A DNA stretch of 64,000 nucleotides from Acanthosepion esculentum (GCA_964036315.1 OZ038508.1:46701616-46765615); one strand, 5' to 3'. Positions 1 to 11,082 are shown, counted from the stretch's first letter. Numbers and translations: made by a program. Notes: a model not told the origin generated them from the letters alone.

Positions 1-379
1 ATCCGATTATGTTTGCCAATACTATAACCGTAGCAGTAATTCGATTTGGGAACTCCTCGATACTTCGGCATTTCCAGCATTGCGTGTGATTCATTACTGG
101 TCGTAAGTTTAAATTGAGATTGACACCCCCATCGAAACAGCACAACCACCAGGGTGCCTCCGAAGGCATTTTTTTTTATTCTCATTTAATTTGATTCATA
201 AACAGAGATTTACCCGGGTTGATTCGTCAAGCCCAGTGCAATGTTACTTCCATTATATCTCTGTGAACCGTTGGGATACGAAAGCCACTCCACAACATCT
301 AGCCGAGTGTCATCAATGGAGTAATCTACAGACATAAAAATAGACTATAATTTATGCATTTATATTAGCAACATTTTAA
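1..379. other. Unannotated AT-rich stretch
   Basis: No open frame, tRNA-like box or inverted repeat was recognised. A short T-run near 171-178 follows a GC-richer patch (about 125-170), which could be the end of an old retroelement, but nothing else supports that. Confidence 0.3.

Positions 380-424
<45 letters not shown>
380..424. repeat. (TA)n microsatellite
   Basis: Uninterrupted TA dinucleotides. The tract directly abuts the foldback repeat that starts at 425, the arrangement seen for most foldback elements in this window. Confidence 0.95.
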
Positions 425-428
<4 letters not shown>

Positions 429-573
429 TGAACATTAGAAGTCAACACTTAGAGGCGACAGTCTGTTTCATGCTAGTGTTGACTTCTATGTTCACTTTTA
501 TATTTACACACGCTCTATCTCTCATATTGAGCACTCTATCCCATAAATATAGCACACTTTAAGACTATATTTC

Positions 574-576
<3 letters not shown>
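425..576 (-). repeat. Foldback repeat family F2, copy 1
   Basis: Two inverted arms, beginning AAAAGTGAAC at 425 and ending GTTCACTTTT near 500, carry the block GTCAACACTT...GGCGACAG. A tail (about 501-576) then runs into the next TA tract. The same tail and arms occur at 20415, 34450 and 57630. The centre is deleted relative to 20415-20627 and 57630-57845, so only part of the arm that carries GAAACAG remains. It is non-coding. The flanks are (TA)n on both sides. Confidence 0.8.
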
Positions 577-633
<57 letters not shown>

Positions 634-668
634 TATATGTGTGTGTGTGTGTATGTGTATATATATAA
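577..668. repeat. (TA)n/(GT)n microsatellite
   Basis: A TA tract to about 628 is followed by a short TG run and more TA. The open frames that cross it are microsatellite translations. Confidence 0.9.
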
Positions 669-1024
669 ATGGTAATACTCGTTTGGAAACCCTCGGATAG
701 CTCAACTTGTAATAGAACAAATCGGTACTCGAGGAAAAAATTGGAAATAAAAGAAAAGAAAGAACCAAGAACATTAAAAGAAGACAAATCCAATCGTTTA
801 GTACTTGAGCTAAAGGTCAAAGAAAAACAAACATAAACGAGTAGAAAGACTAACACGTAGAGTGCTCAATAAGCTAGAATAATCCTAAGAAGCCAGGGAA
901 ACTTACCTAGGTTTCACCTAAACGGATCTTCAGGGTACAATTGGCCATTTTCGCTGTAGTTTTACCCTGAAGATCCGTTTAGATGAAACCTAGATAAGTT
1001 TGTCTAGTTCCTTAGGATTAATCT
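669..1024 (+). repeat. Foldback repeat family F6 with outward hammerhead-like motifs
   Basis: The inner arms (about 895-953 and 958-1020) are near-perfect inverted copies, each containing CCTGAAGATCC and ending near CCTTAGGATTA. The right arm on the plus strand reads CTGAAGA, a spacer, then GAAACC at about 968-990. The left arm reads the same on the minus strand, so both point outward. The outer left part (669-890) resembles the reverse complement of 37625-37919, which is also followed by (TA)n. The spacer is not a clean stem, so ribozyme activity is unlikely. A decayed ribozyme-derived terminal repeat is my inference. Confidence 0.6.
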
Positions 1025-1109
1025 AGTATATATATATATATATGCATGTATTGAAAGATCCATGATCGCCTAAACGTGTATCACGTACGGCACATATATA
1101 TTAATCTAG

Positions 1110-1154
<45 letters not shown>

Positions 1155-1202
1155 GAAGGCGATTGCATATATATATATATATTTATTTTAAAGACATTTA
1201 TG

Positions 1203-1286
<84 letters not shown>
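1025..1286. repeat. Cluster of (TA)n tracts
   Basis: TA runs near 1026-1042, 1110-1151, 1169-1181 and 1203-1286 are separated by short unique spacers. Confidence 0.9.
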
Positions 1287-1288
<2 letters not shown>

Positions 1289-1494
1289 AATTGGACAATG
1301 TCCGACAATTTATTTTAAAGACATTTATGATACGTTTAACGTTCTTTTTATACATACAAGTATTTAAGCAAATGCTCTGTTTTATAATAAACAGTATTAT
1401 AAAACAGAGCATTTGCTTAAATACTTTATCTATAAAAAGAACGTTAAACGTATCATAAATGTCTTTAAAATAAATTGTCGGACATTGTCCAATT

Positions 1495-1497
<3 letters not shown>
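1287..1497. repeat. Foldback repeat family F1 (211 bp near-perfect palindrome)
   Basis: The left arm begins GAATTGGACAATGTCC at about 1288 and the right arm ends GGACATTGTCCAATTC at about 1495. The arms match almost base for base, around a centre near TAATAAACAGTATTATA (about 1387-1403). TA tracts lie on both sides. The same arms occur at 19595-20106, where the palindrome is opened by about 300 bp of extra sequence. No open frame. Confidence 0.9.

Positions 1498-1568
<71 letters not shown>
1498..1568. repeat. (TA)n microsatellite
   Basis: Pure TA tract forming the right flank of the F1 palindrome. Confidence 0.95.
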
Positions 1569-1570
<2 letters not shown>

Positions 1571-1734
1571 CATAAAAATTTTAACCACAAATAATGATGG
1601 AACGGTTATTAATACCTTCCGCTAGCATGACTTGCGAACTCGTAAGGAAAGAGAAGTTATTGCTCCTATATAAATTACACGTGGAAATGTCCAGAAAAGT
1701 GGAACTATCCATCGATAAAGCTACAGGGGAAATG

Positions 1735-1985
1735 GCATGTTTCCTGTACCGCTCCAGTAAATACCTTACTCCTCCTGAGCCAGATCTGACCTAAAGTGGA
1801 GTATTGATGTCATATTTCGGCGGTTGTTGCCCAGTCCTCACTTTCCAGTCTTCATAGTGTCCAAAAGCGTTTTCGCTTCGTTGTGGGTGACAAATTATTT
1901 TTACCCTCCAACGCCTCTCTCACAGACGAGATGTCAAATGACTCTCACTGCTTTATCGCTACTTCCATGGAAAGTGATCAAACGA
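1735..1985 (+). pseudogene. LINE ORF2 C-terminal fragment
   Basis: The sequence matches another LINE tail in this window (52080-52350) closely. Shared landmarks are CTGTACCGCTCCAGTAA, CCAGTCCT, TTTCCAGT and TACCCTCCAA, then a frame encoding a form of the typical LINE motif SHRRDV. Frames are broken by indels. The family is a jockey/I/CR1-type non-LTR retrotransposon; the clade cannot be fixed by eye. It ends where the gypsy relic starts, so one element has been inserted into or recombined with the other. Confidence 0.65.
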
Positions 1986-3450
1986 ACATGTATAACACTA
2001 AAAGAATATCGTTTTAGGGGATATTCCATATCTAACGAAAAGAACCTTATCAGACCAATCTTTAGCTGAGAAAGTATTAAAGGTTGAAGTACCCAACAGC
2101 AAAAAAGAATTGGAATCTTTCATAAGATATGTAAATTTCTACAGACGATATGTAGAGCGATACTCCAAATTGACAGAAACTTTTGCTGCTTTAAGAAAAA
2201 AAAGAATGTGAAATTTATTTGGACAAAAGAACAAGAAGTAGCATTTGAAAATTTAAAAGCTGTTCTTGCAAAAAAGCCAGCAGTAAAACCAACCCCAGAC
2301 AGGAGGAATAACACCTGACGCAACTGAACACTCCAATTCGGGAATATTAGCTCAAGAGGATGATCCTATTATTTGTCTTTCCAGAAAATTGTCAAAAGCC
2401 GAATCCAACTACTCAAATATTGACAAAGACGCGCTGGCCATAATATGGACGACAAGCAGAAGTCGTCCATTTTTGACTGAAAATATATTCCTACTGTTGT
2501 TCAAATTAGAACCATAGTAGGAATATTTAGAATTCATATTTAATCATAAGAAGGATACACTAACGTCTTCTGGAATTCTAAGTTGGGCCTTAATGTTAAT
2601 GGTATTTGATTTGATATTGAGTACGTGAAAGACCATATCATTACGCATGTAGCTGCTTTGTCGATTTTGAGGTTCATTAGTTCTGAAAGTGAGAAAGAGG
2701 AAGAGAAATTCGAAGATACTTTCTTACACTGGGTCGAAATTGATATTTTGTCGAGAGACAAAATATCTGACTATAGGAAGCGTTACTCCATATTGAACAG
2801 TATATTGTTCGGGATGAAAATAATAAGTAGATTAATTGCTTACGGGCAGAAAGACGTTTGAAAGTGGTTAAACACAAATTTACTGTAGAAAAGGTTGTAA
2901 TTTATCCTGAAGATGTAGTCGTTCCGCCAAAAACAAAAAGGAGTAAAATTATTAAAATTATACATGACGATGTTTATTGCTGAATAACGTCTACGCAAAG
3001 GATATTAGGGCTAAAGGCATAGTGGCCAGGCTATTCTAACAATGTACAAGAATACGTAAAAAGGGTTTTAAAAGTGCATTTGAAAGAAGAAAATTCTGAC
3101 AGGCAAAAACACATACATGGCCTAAAGAGTTGAAAATATGTGTACAACTGAAAGACAAGATAAGAACATTTCTGTGAAAATCGTTGCTAATCTAGAGGAC
3201 AATACTACACGCGGGATGATCGAAAAGTCCGTCCGCACAACATGGGTAGACAAATTAGAGCACCATTGAACATATCCTATGCCACCGACGAAAAAAATTG
3301 GTATATGGTCTCCCATATCTAAACACTATCTTAGGGAAAAGGGCGGAAGATAGTGAGATGCTTCGAGATGAAGAATCAGGGAAAATAAGGGGATATAATA
3401 TCTTCGGTACAGAGAGATGGAGTGACTCATTTACATAGAAAGTCACAAAG
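1986..3450 (+). pseudogene. Ty3/gypsy LTR-retrotransposon pol relic
   Basis: Conceptual frames give, in order, FRGYSIS (RT thumb entry), VPNSKKELESF and VNFYRRYVERYSKLTE (RT to RNase H connection), KFIWTKEQEVAFENLKAV, CLSRKLSKAESNYSNIDK and DALAIIWT (RNase H), then IEYVK..ITHVAALS, PPKTKRSKIIKIIHDDVY and WPGYSNNVQEYVKR (integrase zinc-binding region), and THTWPKE. These are standard landmarks of metazoan gypsy polyproteins. Many stops and frameshifts make it inactive. The part after about 3130 is assigned by position and weak similarity only. No LTR or primer site was found. Confidence 0.85.
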
Positions 3451-3605
3451 ACTATAAATCGCTACGGCTATTAACCATGAGGTAGTTAAGTGCATACTAC
3501 TTCCACGTGAATCAGTAACACTACATTATAATAATAATATAATTAAACTGAAGATCCGAAAGGTGAAGCTTTTGGAGCATGATGATATATTTATATATTT
3601 TTCAA

Positions 3606-3754
<149 letters not shown>

Positions 3755-3755
3755 G

Positions 3756-5614
3756 TGGAGTACAAGATGAAATCCGATATCAATAAATAACAAACACCGG
3801 GGATAGGTAAAGAAACAAAATGTATTAACGTAATAATGCAAATTGGTAATACGGGTTAGTAGATCCAGGAATGCGGGTTAGTAGCAATAATATATATATA
3901 TACAGTCTTGGTATTGAAGTATCGCGATATGACTCCTTACTGAGTCTAGTTGCTGTGACGGTGAGTCTTGTGTTACACACCTCTAATACTACTCTGATAC
4001 AGACTTCCCGACTGTCTTAACGTACTGGCTTCTCGGGTATTCACTGGTGGTAGTATATGTATACCTTGCTTGAGTCTATTGTGTGAAAAAGGGGAGACCC
4101 CTTAACAATATATAACTGAGAAAAAAATTTCACTTAACTCATGTTTACTTCAAAGTTTCGTAGTTTCATCTACTCATCAGAGTAAAACTGCTAATATTTT
4201 TCGATTTCTTTCTACTTTATTGTGGTGCGAGTGCGTTATTTTCCTTCTTTTTTTTATGGGTGCTGACTGAGTGTTGACTTCATTTCCTCTCCCTGTCGTT
4301 TTCTTTTCTTTTTTCCTCACCGTCTCCGGTGACATCTGCTTTATTATTATTGTATTATGGTTCCATTATTGTGTGTGTTTATGCAGAATAAAACTAAAAT
4401 TATATACTAGAATAAAACAAAGAAATTAAAACCATTCATTATTACAAAGACAAATTCTTAAATAAACCAACATGAAGAGTAATAAATCCCACAAAATCAA
4501 TATAGGAAAAATAAGCCAGCAAATTGTATAAAAATATGCACAACAAGTTAACGAGCATACTAATCATAAACCAGTGGAAAAAATACAAAATAAACAATTA
4601 ATTGGTTTAACAACACCACAACAGAAATATGTATTTACTTACAACTAGACATAAAAGTATTTTACTAACCGTCAATGAAATCACATTAAACAATGCATTA
4701 AACTTAGCACTAAACATGACAAAACAATACATAAACATTTCAAACAAAGATCTAAACATTATTAAACACTGAAGAAACAAAATACTACGACAACAAAACA
4801 TGGACAAAAAACGTAACATCAATAATAGAAACATTAGCAATATCGACCATAACTCAATGTATCAATATGCAGCTATGACGGCGCAGAAATATGTGAACTC
4901 ATAGACATATACATCATCAATAAATTAATACATATCATTAATAAAAAAAAAAAAAACATAGGCTTATACAGGGACGACGATTCGTAAGAACCTGAAACGC
5001 CAGAACTACAGAAAAAAGGAAAGCAGATTATAGAAAGCTTCAGCACATTAGGATTTAAAATAAACATAAAACTTCTTAGATATAACATTTTATCTAAACA
5101 AAAACACATATAAACCGTACAGAAAAGCAAACAACAACCCTATGTACATGAACAAAAACTCCAACAACCCTCTTAACGTATACACTCATACAGATTTCGA
5201 CAACATCATGTACTCACTTTCCTTTTTTCGACATTAAATGACGTCACTTATTATACTCCATAATTTACCTAGACTTTTCAGTTAGCCTAATGTATATTTC
5301 TTAAATATAAATATTTTCAAATCTAACAACACTTTTACATCTGTTTATAGATAGTTGTTGCAAAATAAAATCTTTACATCTGCCTTGATTGAATCGGGAC
5401 TACTTAGGTATTATGGGGACTACATTAAAATGGTAATTAAGAATGTGGTGTTTTGGCGCATGAATATTGTATAGTTTGTATGGGTCAGTGATTGTGGCTA
5501 GTTTAATATAAGTTCAAGATAAGACAGTTTGATGACCTGCCCTCCCCATCCGCATTTGGTCTTGTTCCACATTTTTGTTTTAAGAGAGATAAATATTATT
5601 TGCCTTGATAATCA
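3756..5614. other. AT-rich stretch without recognised genes
   Basis: No protein family is recognised. The minus-strand open frames at 4607-4840 and 4873-5130 are low-complexity products of AT-rich DNA. At 4160-4180 the minus strand reads CTGATGA, six bases, then GAAAC. This resembles a hammerhead core but has no room for a stem II. Confidence 0.4.
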
Positions 5615-5684
5615 GAGGACGAAACGCATTGGCTACGATAAGTTTTTGCTTTGATGTTCATTCATGTTGTAATTATATTCTTTT

Positions 5685-5736
<52 letters not shown>

Positions 5737-5737
5737 G

Positions 5738-5771
<34 letters not shown>

Positions 5772-5790
5772 AGTATGTGCGCGTGCATGT
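5615..5790 (+). repeat. Hammerhead-remnant repeat (family C-like) with TA/TG tail
   Basis: The stretch reads GAGGACGAAACGCATTGGCTACG near 5626-5648 and then TTTTTGAATATATATA, passing into (TA)n and (TG)n. The GGACGAAACGC block, the following GGCTAC and the closing TA tract match 44294-44467 and the reverse complement of 11534-11700. The 5' part of the ribozyme core is not recognisable. Confidence 0.45.
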
Positions 5791-5884
5791 GTGTGTGTGT
5801 TTGAGAGCTGGCGCCTTCACTTATACACCATAGTGTAGATAAATCTAGTGAGTTGAAAGCTTGGATTTAATACAAATTTTAACT

Positions 5885-6262
5885 ACATTATTTACATTAT
5901 TCGGACTATTGTTTTCATCTTTGTCGCCATATTTTGTGCTATGTGTCCTTAAGGACACATGGTACAGTGGATAAAGGCGTTGGTTAAATCCAGTGACAGA
6001 ACCCAAAGAGTGTCAGGCAGTGGTGAACATGCAGGGGGGAATTAACAGGAGATAACTGATAACTGACATCCATTAAACATGGCACGTGGAGCTAGAACAG
6101 TCTACCCCAGTGAGCGAAATAAATGGTTCAGTTCGACATTCCAACCACCTGAAGAAGGCCGGAGCGTACAACGGCCGAAACGTTATAATAAATATGGCGA
6201 CAAAGATGAGGACAATAGTCCGAATAATGTACATAATACCTCATCTCAGAAATATAGACAAA
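5885..6262 (+). repeat. RepA: tRNA-headed foldback SINE with hammerhead-like motif
   Basis: The plus-strand body starts near the A-box-like GTGGATAAAGGCG (about 5967) and runs through ACAGGAGATAACTGATAACTG and CCAGTGAGCGAAAT. At 6149-6184 it reaches CTGAAGA, one extra A, a GGCC/GGCC hairpin and GAAACG, then the tail GACAATAGTCCGAATAATG. A truncated inverted copy of the tail (5885-5935) precedes it, so this is a degraded head-to-head pair. Other copies lie at 17912, 18415, 25100, 43336 and 57256. Open frames here are shadows of the repeat. Confidence 0.75.
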
Positions 6263-6398
6263 TTTTAACTATTTTCACATGTACAACAAACGTCTTTGCG
6301 AAATTGTGTTCCTTTTTAGAATAAAATGTTCAATATATGTAATAGACATAAACATGTCTATTCCTTTTAAGAAGACATGTTTATAAGAAGTGATGCTA

Positions 6399-6402
<4 letters not shown>

Positions 6403-6467
<65 letters not shown>
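6403..6467. repeat. (TA)n microsatellite
   Basis: Pure TA tract about 140 bp downstream of the RepA copy. Confidence 0.95.
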
Positions 6468-6470
<3 letters not shown>

Positions 6471-7720
6471 CATAAAGAGAGTGAAACAGAAATCATCGAT
6501 CATGATCACTACTACCATCTAGTTCGAAGCAATGACTGTGATTTGTGATTTTTCAAAAGAACTTATTACTGGGAAGAATTAGCGCAATTTTTTTTTCTGA
6601 CGTCTTTATTCGTCTGTGATACGTTTACTTAATATCGATTTGTAGCAAAATCTTTAAAAGGACTCTTTTGAAAGAAACTCTTGAAAAAAATACGCAAATC
6701 CCTTGGCACCGCTATCAGTCTTTTGACAGAAAGTAGAATTGTTATTTTTTATTTTTTTGACTTTTGGTGTCTGACCCATTTCTTCTTGGGAAGAATTGTG
6801 TGAGTCAGAGAGTGAGTGATTGAGAGAAAGAGAGAGAGAGATACATCAGAATGTCATTTATCCTTAAATTCCTTCCTTCCTCTCCGTCCCTCAAGCCACG
6901 TTCCAGACACCCTCCTTTTCATCTACGACATCCATGGAACAGCCAATTACACAAAAAGTCGCTCGTCATGATTGTTTTTATCCTCAGTTGAACTTGGCAC
7001 TCGACTGAAGAAAAGGTCGTTTGGCTCGCATTTTGGCCTTCTTAAAATCGTGTTGTTTTGCCAAGCATATAAAAGTCTGTGTTTATTTACTCTCTCCAGT
7101 AACGGTGTGATGTACTAGAGGAAAGAACGAAAGAAATACATACAGTCAAGTTAACAAAGATAGCAAATGTTAGTCGATTGCCAGCTGGTGTCCTTGATGA
7201 TATCACTAGAAGAGAACGTTGATTCAAAAGACGGGACAAGTAGAAGAGATATATTGATACGAATGTAACACTAGTAACTTGTATTCAGATTCTCATAGAA
7301 ATTAGAGATTTCTAAATACTTATAGATATATTCAATTCTTTTTACTACTTGCCACATCATCACTTTGCTGATTCGTAGGCTATTTTACGCTTGCGCCGAT
7401 GTTAATTATTTTCATAGCTTGGTAGATTTTTAATATCTATTTAAATTTCGGAATAATATTCGGTTGCAAAAATAATGTTTTAAGAAAATATTGAAGTATT
7501 TTACACACACTTATTCTATCTTATATGCATGTGTAGCAAGATAAGCAAAATGAAGTTACCTTATTTTACATAAAGACAAACGACAACGAATAAGTTCCAT
7601 TGTTAGTTGACATGGGGTTTGGGTGCGATCTTGATTTTGCTTATTGGCAGAATTCGATCACTGATACATGCCTGGCACAGGGATTCGTCCCTGCGCTGGT
7701 AGTATCGCGGCTACGTCTAG
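6468..7720. other. Unannotated stretch
   Basis: No coding or RNA gene recognised. A short purine-rich GAGA run lies near 6820-6840. On the minus strand near 7010-7060 there is a weak match to the AAGAAGGCC...GCCAAACG pattern of the ribozyme-like repeats. Confidence 0.3.
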
Positions 7721-7724
7721 CTAT

Positions 7725-7831
7725 GACTAGCTTGGACAAGCTAGGACCAGCTAAGACCAGCCAAGACCAGCTATGACTAGCTATGACCAGCTCTGACCAG
7801 CTTGGACAAGCTAAGACCAGCAAAGTCCAGC
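7725..7831. repeat. Short-period minisatellite (CCAGCTATGA type)
   Basis: About ten imperfect units of 10-11 bp, such as GACCAGCTATGACTAGCT, lie directly before the U2-like copies. The frames crossing it give a repetitive protein that I do not consider real. Confidence 0.85.
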
Positions 7832-7839
7832 GGCCCGGG

Positions 7840-8170
7840 TGGAAACACTCGGGTGCCCCCTCCCTCCCCACGTTAAAAACCGACCTTGTGTCACAACCTG
7901 ACTCAGTGGGGGGTCAAGTAGATACCAAGTGTAGTATCTGTCCGCTAACGGATAATCTATATTTCATCTCTCAGTTGTGACTTTGTCTGCGGACAGCGCA
8001 TAACTTAAAATATTATTAAGGGGGTGTCCGGTTTCCGGAAACAGCTGCTCGCGACAATACCCCATAACTGCATTTAAACCCAGCCCAAGACTTTTGCGTG
8101 AATCTGGGCTGGAGTGCACGCGCCCGTTCTCCACGCATTAACCTGACCTTGTGTCACCTCTTTCCAGCGT
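7840..8170 (+). pseudogene. U2 snRNA-derived degenerate copies (a 3' end, then a longer copy)
   Basis: The block 7840-7905 (CCACGTTAAAAACCGACCT...) resembles the U2 3' end. The block 7918-8170 starts with CCAAGTGTAGTATCTGT, which contains the U2 branch-point-pairing GTAGTA. It ends with GTTCTCCACGCATTAACCTG...CCTCTTTCCAG, the counterpart of the U2 stem-loop III/IV region. The middle is diverged and lacks an AUUUUUGG-type Sm site, so it is not a working snRNA. The assignment rests on the ends; the middle could be unrelated sequence. Confidence 0.5.
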
Positions 8171-8189
8171 GGGTCGACAATTAAATACA

Positions 8190-8361
8190 ATCATTTCTCG
8201 GTCTTTTGGCTAAGTTTAGTATCTGTTCTAATAAGCTACATCTGATTCTCTCACTGTCAACTTCTTTCTTTTCTTCATTCATTTTCTCACGGAATAGCAG
8301 TGCCTTTTTCCGCTCTTTCCACGCAATCACACTGGAATAAGTATTGGCAGGGCGTAACGGT
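8190..8361 (+). pseudogene. U2 snRNA pseudogene, near full length
   Basis: The 5' end reads ATCATTTCTCGG then TCTTTTGGCTAAG, and TAGTATCTGTTCTAAT follows. This is close to the start of U2 snRNA but with an 8-nt loss before the branch-point-pairing segment. The 3' half keeps GGAATAGCAGTG, CTTTCCACGCAATC, TATTGGCAG and AACGGT in the order expected for U2. Length is about 172 nt against roughly 190 for U2. It starts about 20 nt after the previous copy, so the copies lie head to tail without the usual spacer. Confidence 0.7.
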
Positions 8362-9095
8362 CGTCCGAACTAATACATTACGAACTAATAACAATAAGAT
8401 TATTATATGCTTTATTTTTCGAACCTGTATTCTCATCATATATTCACTACGTATTGTGTGTTGTACGCGCAAGAGCTCTTCGTTCTCGGTAGCGTTCATG
8501 GAATTTTGTAGTCGGCTGATTATTCAATCCAGCGTGCTGCCTGGTTCTAACCCTGCTTTCTATGCTTATAATGCCAATTACGAAAGCAACCCCTGAAGAA
8601 GGTCGGATGTTACAACAATTAAAAATATGTAAGTAGCATAACAAAGTGGAGCATGTTAGTCTGAATTGTATAATGCTGATTTCTCATCATAAATTTTCAA
8701 CTGATTAACGGAAAAACTTAAAAAAAAAACTAGACCAGTCATGGGCAAACTGTGACACGCGTGCTAGATGAACCTCAATTGGCTTTCTGAATGACATACC
8801 TAATTTCTTAAGGAAAATAACATTTATTAAAATGGTATTTGCTTCCTTTCGTTCACAATTGTTCACCCACGCACTCTAGTAAATAATAACATATATATAT
8901 ATAATCAATGATGAAGTACAGTATTTCTTGAAGTTTGTAACTATTCGTTGAAGGTAACGTTGTCAGCATTTTAAATCATTGATAATTTTCACTAGGGAAG
9001 ATCATACGTGTAAACATATTTTGCTTCAGAAACAAGGAACATCAATGATAATTATTTTTCTCTAGAGAATGAATATAATCCTTTCACAAATATTT
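8362..9095. other. Unannotated stretch with a short hammerhead-like remnant
   Basis: The segment near 8590-8615 reads CCCTGAAGAAGGTCGG followed by GTTACAACAATT, which looks like a truncated relative of RepA. A short TA tract lies at 8891-8903. Nothing else is recognised. Confidence 0.35.
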
Positions 9096-9100
9096 TTGAT

Positions 9101-9356
9101 AGTATTTGTTGTGAATATGGATTATCTCCTCTTTGATAATCCAAGCTATAAAAGCTGTACATTTCCGCTTGTCAAGTAGACGAGTAGTAAGATTCTTAAT
9201 TGAATAAATTGTAATGAAAACAGGACAAGAGATTCTGTCTAGTAATCTTTTATTCAAGTAAGAACCTTACACACGTCTACTTGCCAAGCGGAAATGTACA
9301 GCTTTTATAGCGTGGATTATCAAAGAGGAGATAATCCATATTCACAACACTATTAT
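9101..9356. repeat. Inverted repeat of an LTR/promoter-like segment
   Basis: The left arm (9101-about 9200) and right arm (about 9255-9355) are inverted copies of about 95 bp. Each begins TGTTGTGAATATGGATTATC, has CTATAAAAGCTGTACA about 60 bp in, and continues with TTTCCGCTTG and AAGTAGACG. The TATAAAAG box and the TG start suggest LTR U3/R sequence. In the minus orientation an AATAAAAG follows, as for a polyadenylation signal. No neighbouring coding region supports an LTR element. Confidence 0.55.
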
Positions 9357-10576
9357 ACCAGGATTTCATATTGTTTTTATAAATGGAATCATTTCTCCTA
9401 AGAAAAATATATCGACTTTTTCTCAATTTTAAGGCAGATGCTTATGCGCATGCTCTTTGGTTACGAAAATGTCTGCCGTATCTTTACTGAAACATTACTT
9501 TGATTTTTTTTTAATAATGGTGCCTATCTTATGATGTACTGTTCCACATCCGGCACACTTTTCGAAAAAAGTTTGACCATGTCGGAATTAGACGAAAGCA
9601 TTAACACTAGGAAAAAGTTAATTATGAATTAAATATATGTAAGAAAAAACGGGAAACTGAAGATTACCACAGAGGTAATTTTATACTCGTATATAACCCG
9701 CATTTTAAAAGTTAAATGGCAAATCAAACACTGAGGGTTCTATAGATAAACCATTACTTATACACGCTTCTTCAAAACGCGATACCACGTAGGAGAAACT
9801 TAGAGTGAACTGAAAGTAAGTACGTCTAACCAGAAACAACAAAAACAAAATGTACGCTATAAGTTATTAGATTTTTTTTAAAAACCTCACTGTATTTAGT
9901 ATTGTTGAACTTATCGCTAACATGTTTTATGGAAATTTACAAACACTTTCGTTCAATTTCGCAAACCAATCGATGAAATTTGAATAAGCTGATACGTTTG
10001 GAAATTGCTTTGACAAAAATCCTAGGTTTAATAATTTCATTAAATTAATTTAATTTTATAGACTTCGTGATAAAAATATTTTTTACAATTACTTTTTTTT
10101 TACTTTTTAAGAGCGAAAAGAAATGCTTAGGATATCTTATTCTTCAGCATGAAACTGGCTATACATAAATATATCTTTCTGGAGCGAAATTCAAACATTT
10201 TCAAAAGTTTGTCCTTGCAATGTGTTTATAGTTCTGGCAAAATGAGTATGAAATGGATTCTTCTATACTTAGTGACTTAAGGAAAAGATATGCAAAAAAT
10301 ATGCATTTTTATTGAATAAATATTTCTTATTTTAATCATTAAATTGTTTTTTTTTTTAATAATTGGAGTATTTTGTATGTTAAATAAGAAAACATTTAAT
10401 TCCCACCACCCAAATTCAATGAAAATTTATTGAACTAAACTACGCACCATAGTAAAGCATCTTTACTTTATACTCCCTTACCTGTTTGCACTTCTCAAAA
10501 AATTTGACTCGCGATCGGTCAGTGTATGAGGATTTTAAAGGATCTAAAAGACGGACTAAGGGAAGTCACAGAATAA
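9357..10576. other. AT-rich stretch without recognised genes
   Basis: No coding similarity, tRNA-like box or clear inverted repeat. Only poly-T/A runs were seen. Confidence 0.3.
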
Positions 10577-10664
<88 letters not shown>

Positions 10665-10755
10665 ATATATGTATGTATGTATGTATATATATATATATAT
10701 GTATGTATGTATGTATATATATATATATATATGTATTTATTAATGTATGTATGTG

Positions 10756-10817
<62 letters not shown>
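10577..10817. repeat. (TA)n with (GTAT)n blocks
   Basis: A long TA tract is interrupted by GTATGTATGTAT blocks near 10650-10755. Open frames on both strands are repeat artefacts. Confidence 0.95.
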
Positions 10818-10819
<2 letters not shown>

Positions 10820-11036
10820 TACTTATAAACTTTAGTTTCAAGTAAAATTCTTTTTTTATAATAAACTCTATTTTTAGGAATACGTTTTCACAACATCGCC
10901 CACGTGAACCCGACGTCATCGCATTGGAAAACGAAACGCTGATTTTAAAATTCAGTTATTTTGTTTTGATTATTTTTCTTATGTCTATCGTCTTTTTATG
11001 TTGACTTGAATATCGATTAATTATGTTTTAATAACT

Positions 11037-11082
11037 ATGTCCTGAAGAAGGTCTACTAGACCGAAACGTCTGACGTCGACAT
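11037..11082 (+). ncRNA. Hammerhead-like ribozyme motif with one extra A
   Basis: Stem I is ATGTC (11037-11041) with GACAT (11078-11082). The core CTGAAGA is at 11042-11048. Stem II is a perfect palindromic hairpin, GGTCTACTAGACC, at 11050-11062. GAAA lies at 11063-11066. Stem III is ACGT/ACGT with a CTG loop (11066-11076), and the cleavage-site C is 11077. The only departure from the consensus is an unpaired A at 11049 between the core and stem II. The same extra base occurs in RepA. Activity is uncertain. Confidence 0.6.

Noticed and set aside
4607..5130. Two hydrophobic minus-strand frames as small membrane proteins
   Set aside because: A-rich plus strand gives Phe/Leu/Met/Ile-rich minus-strand frames by composition; no other support.
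10486..10828. Open frames encoding IYIYIY / YICMYV peptides (also at 1076, 15055, 34541, 36111 and others)
   Set aside because: They are translations of TA, TATG or GATA repeats, which lack stops in several frames; both strands are open at once.
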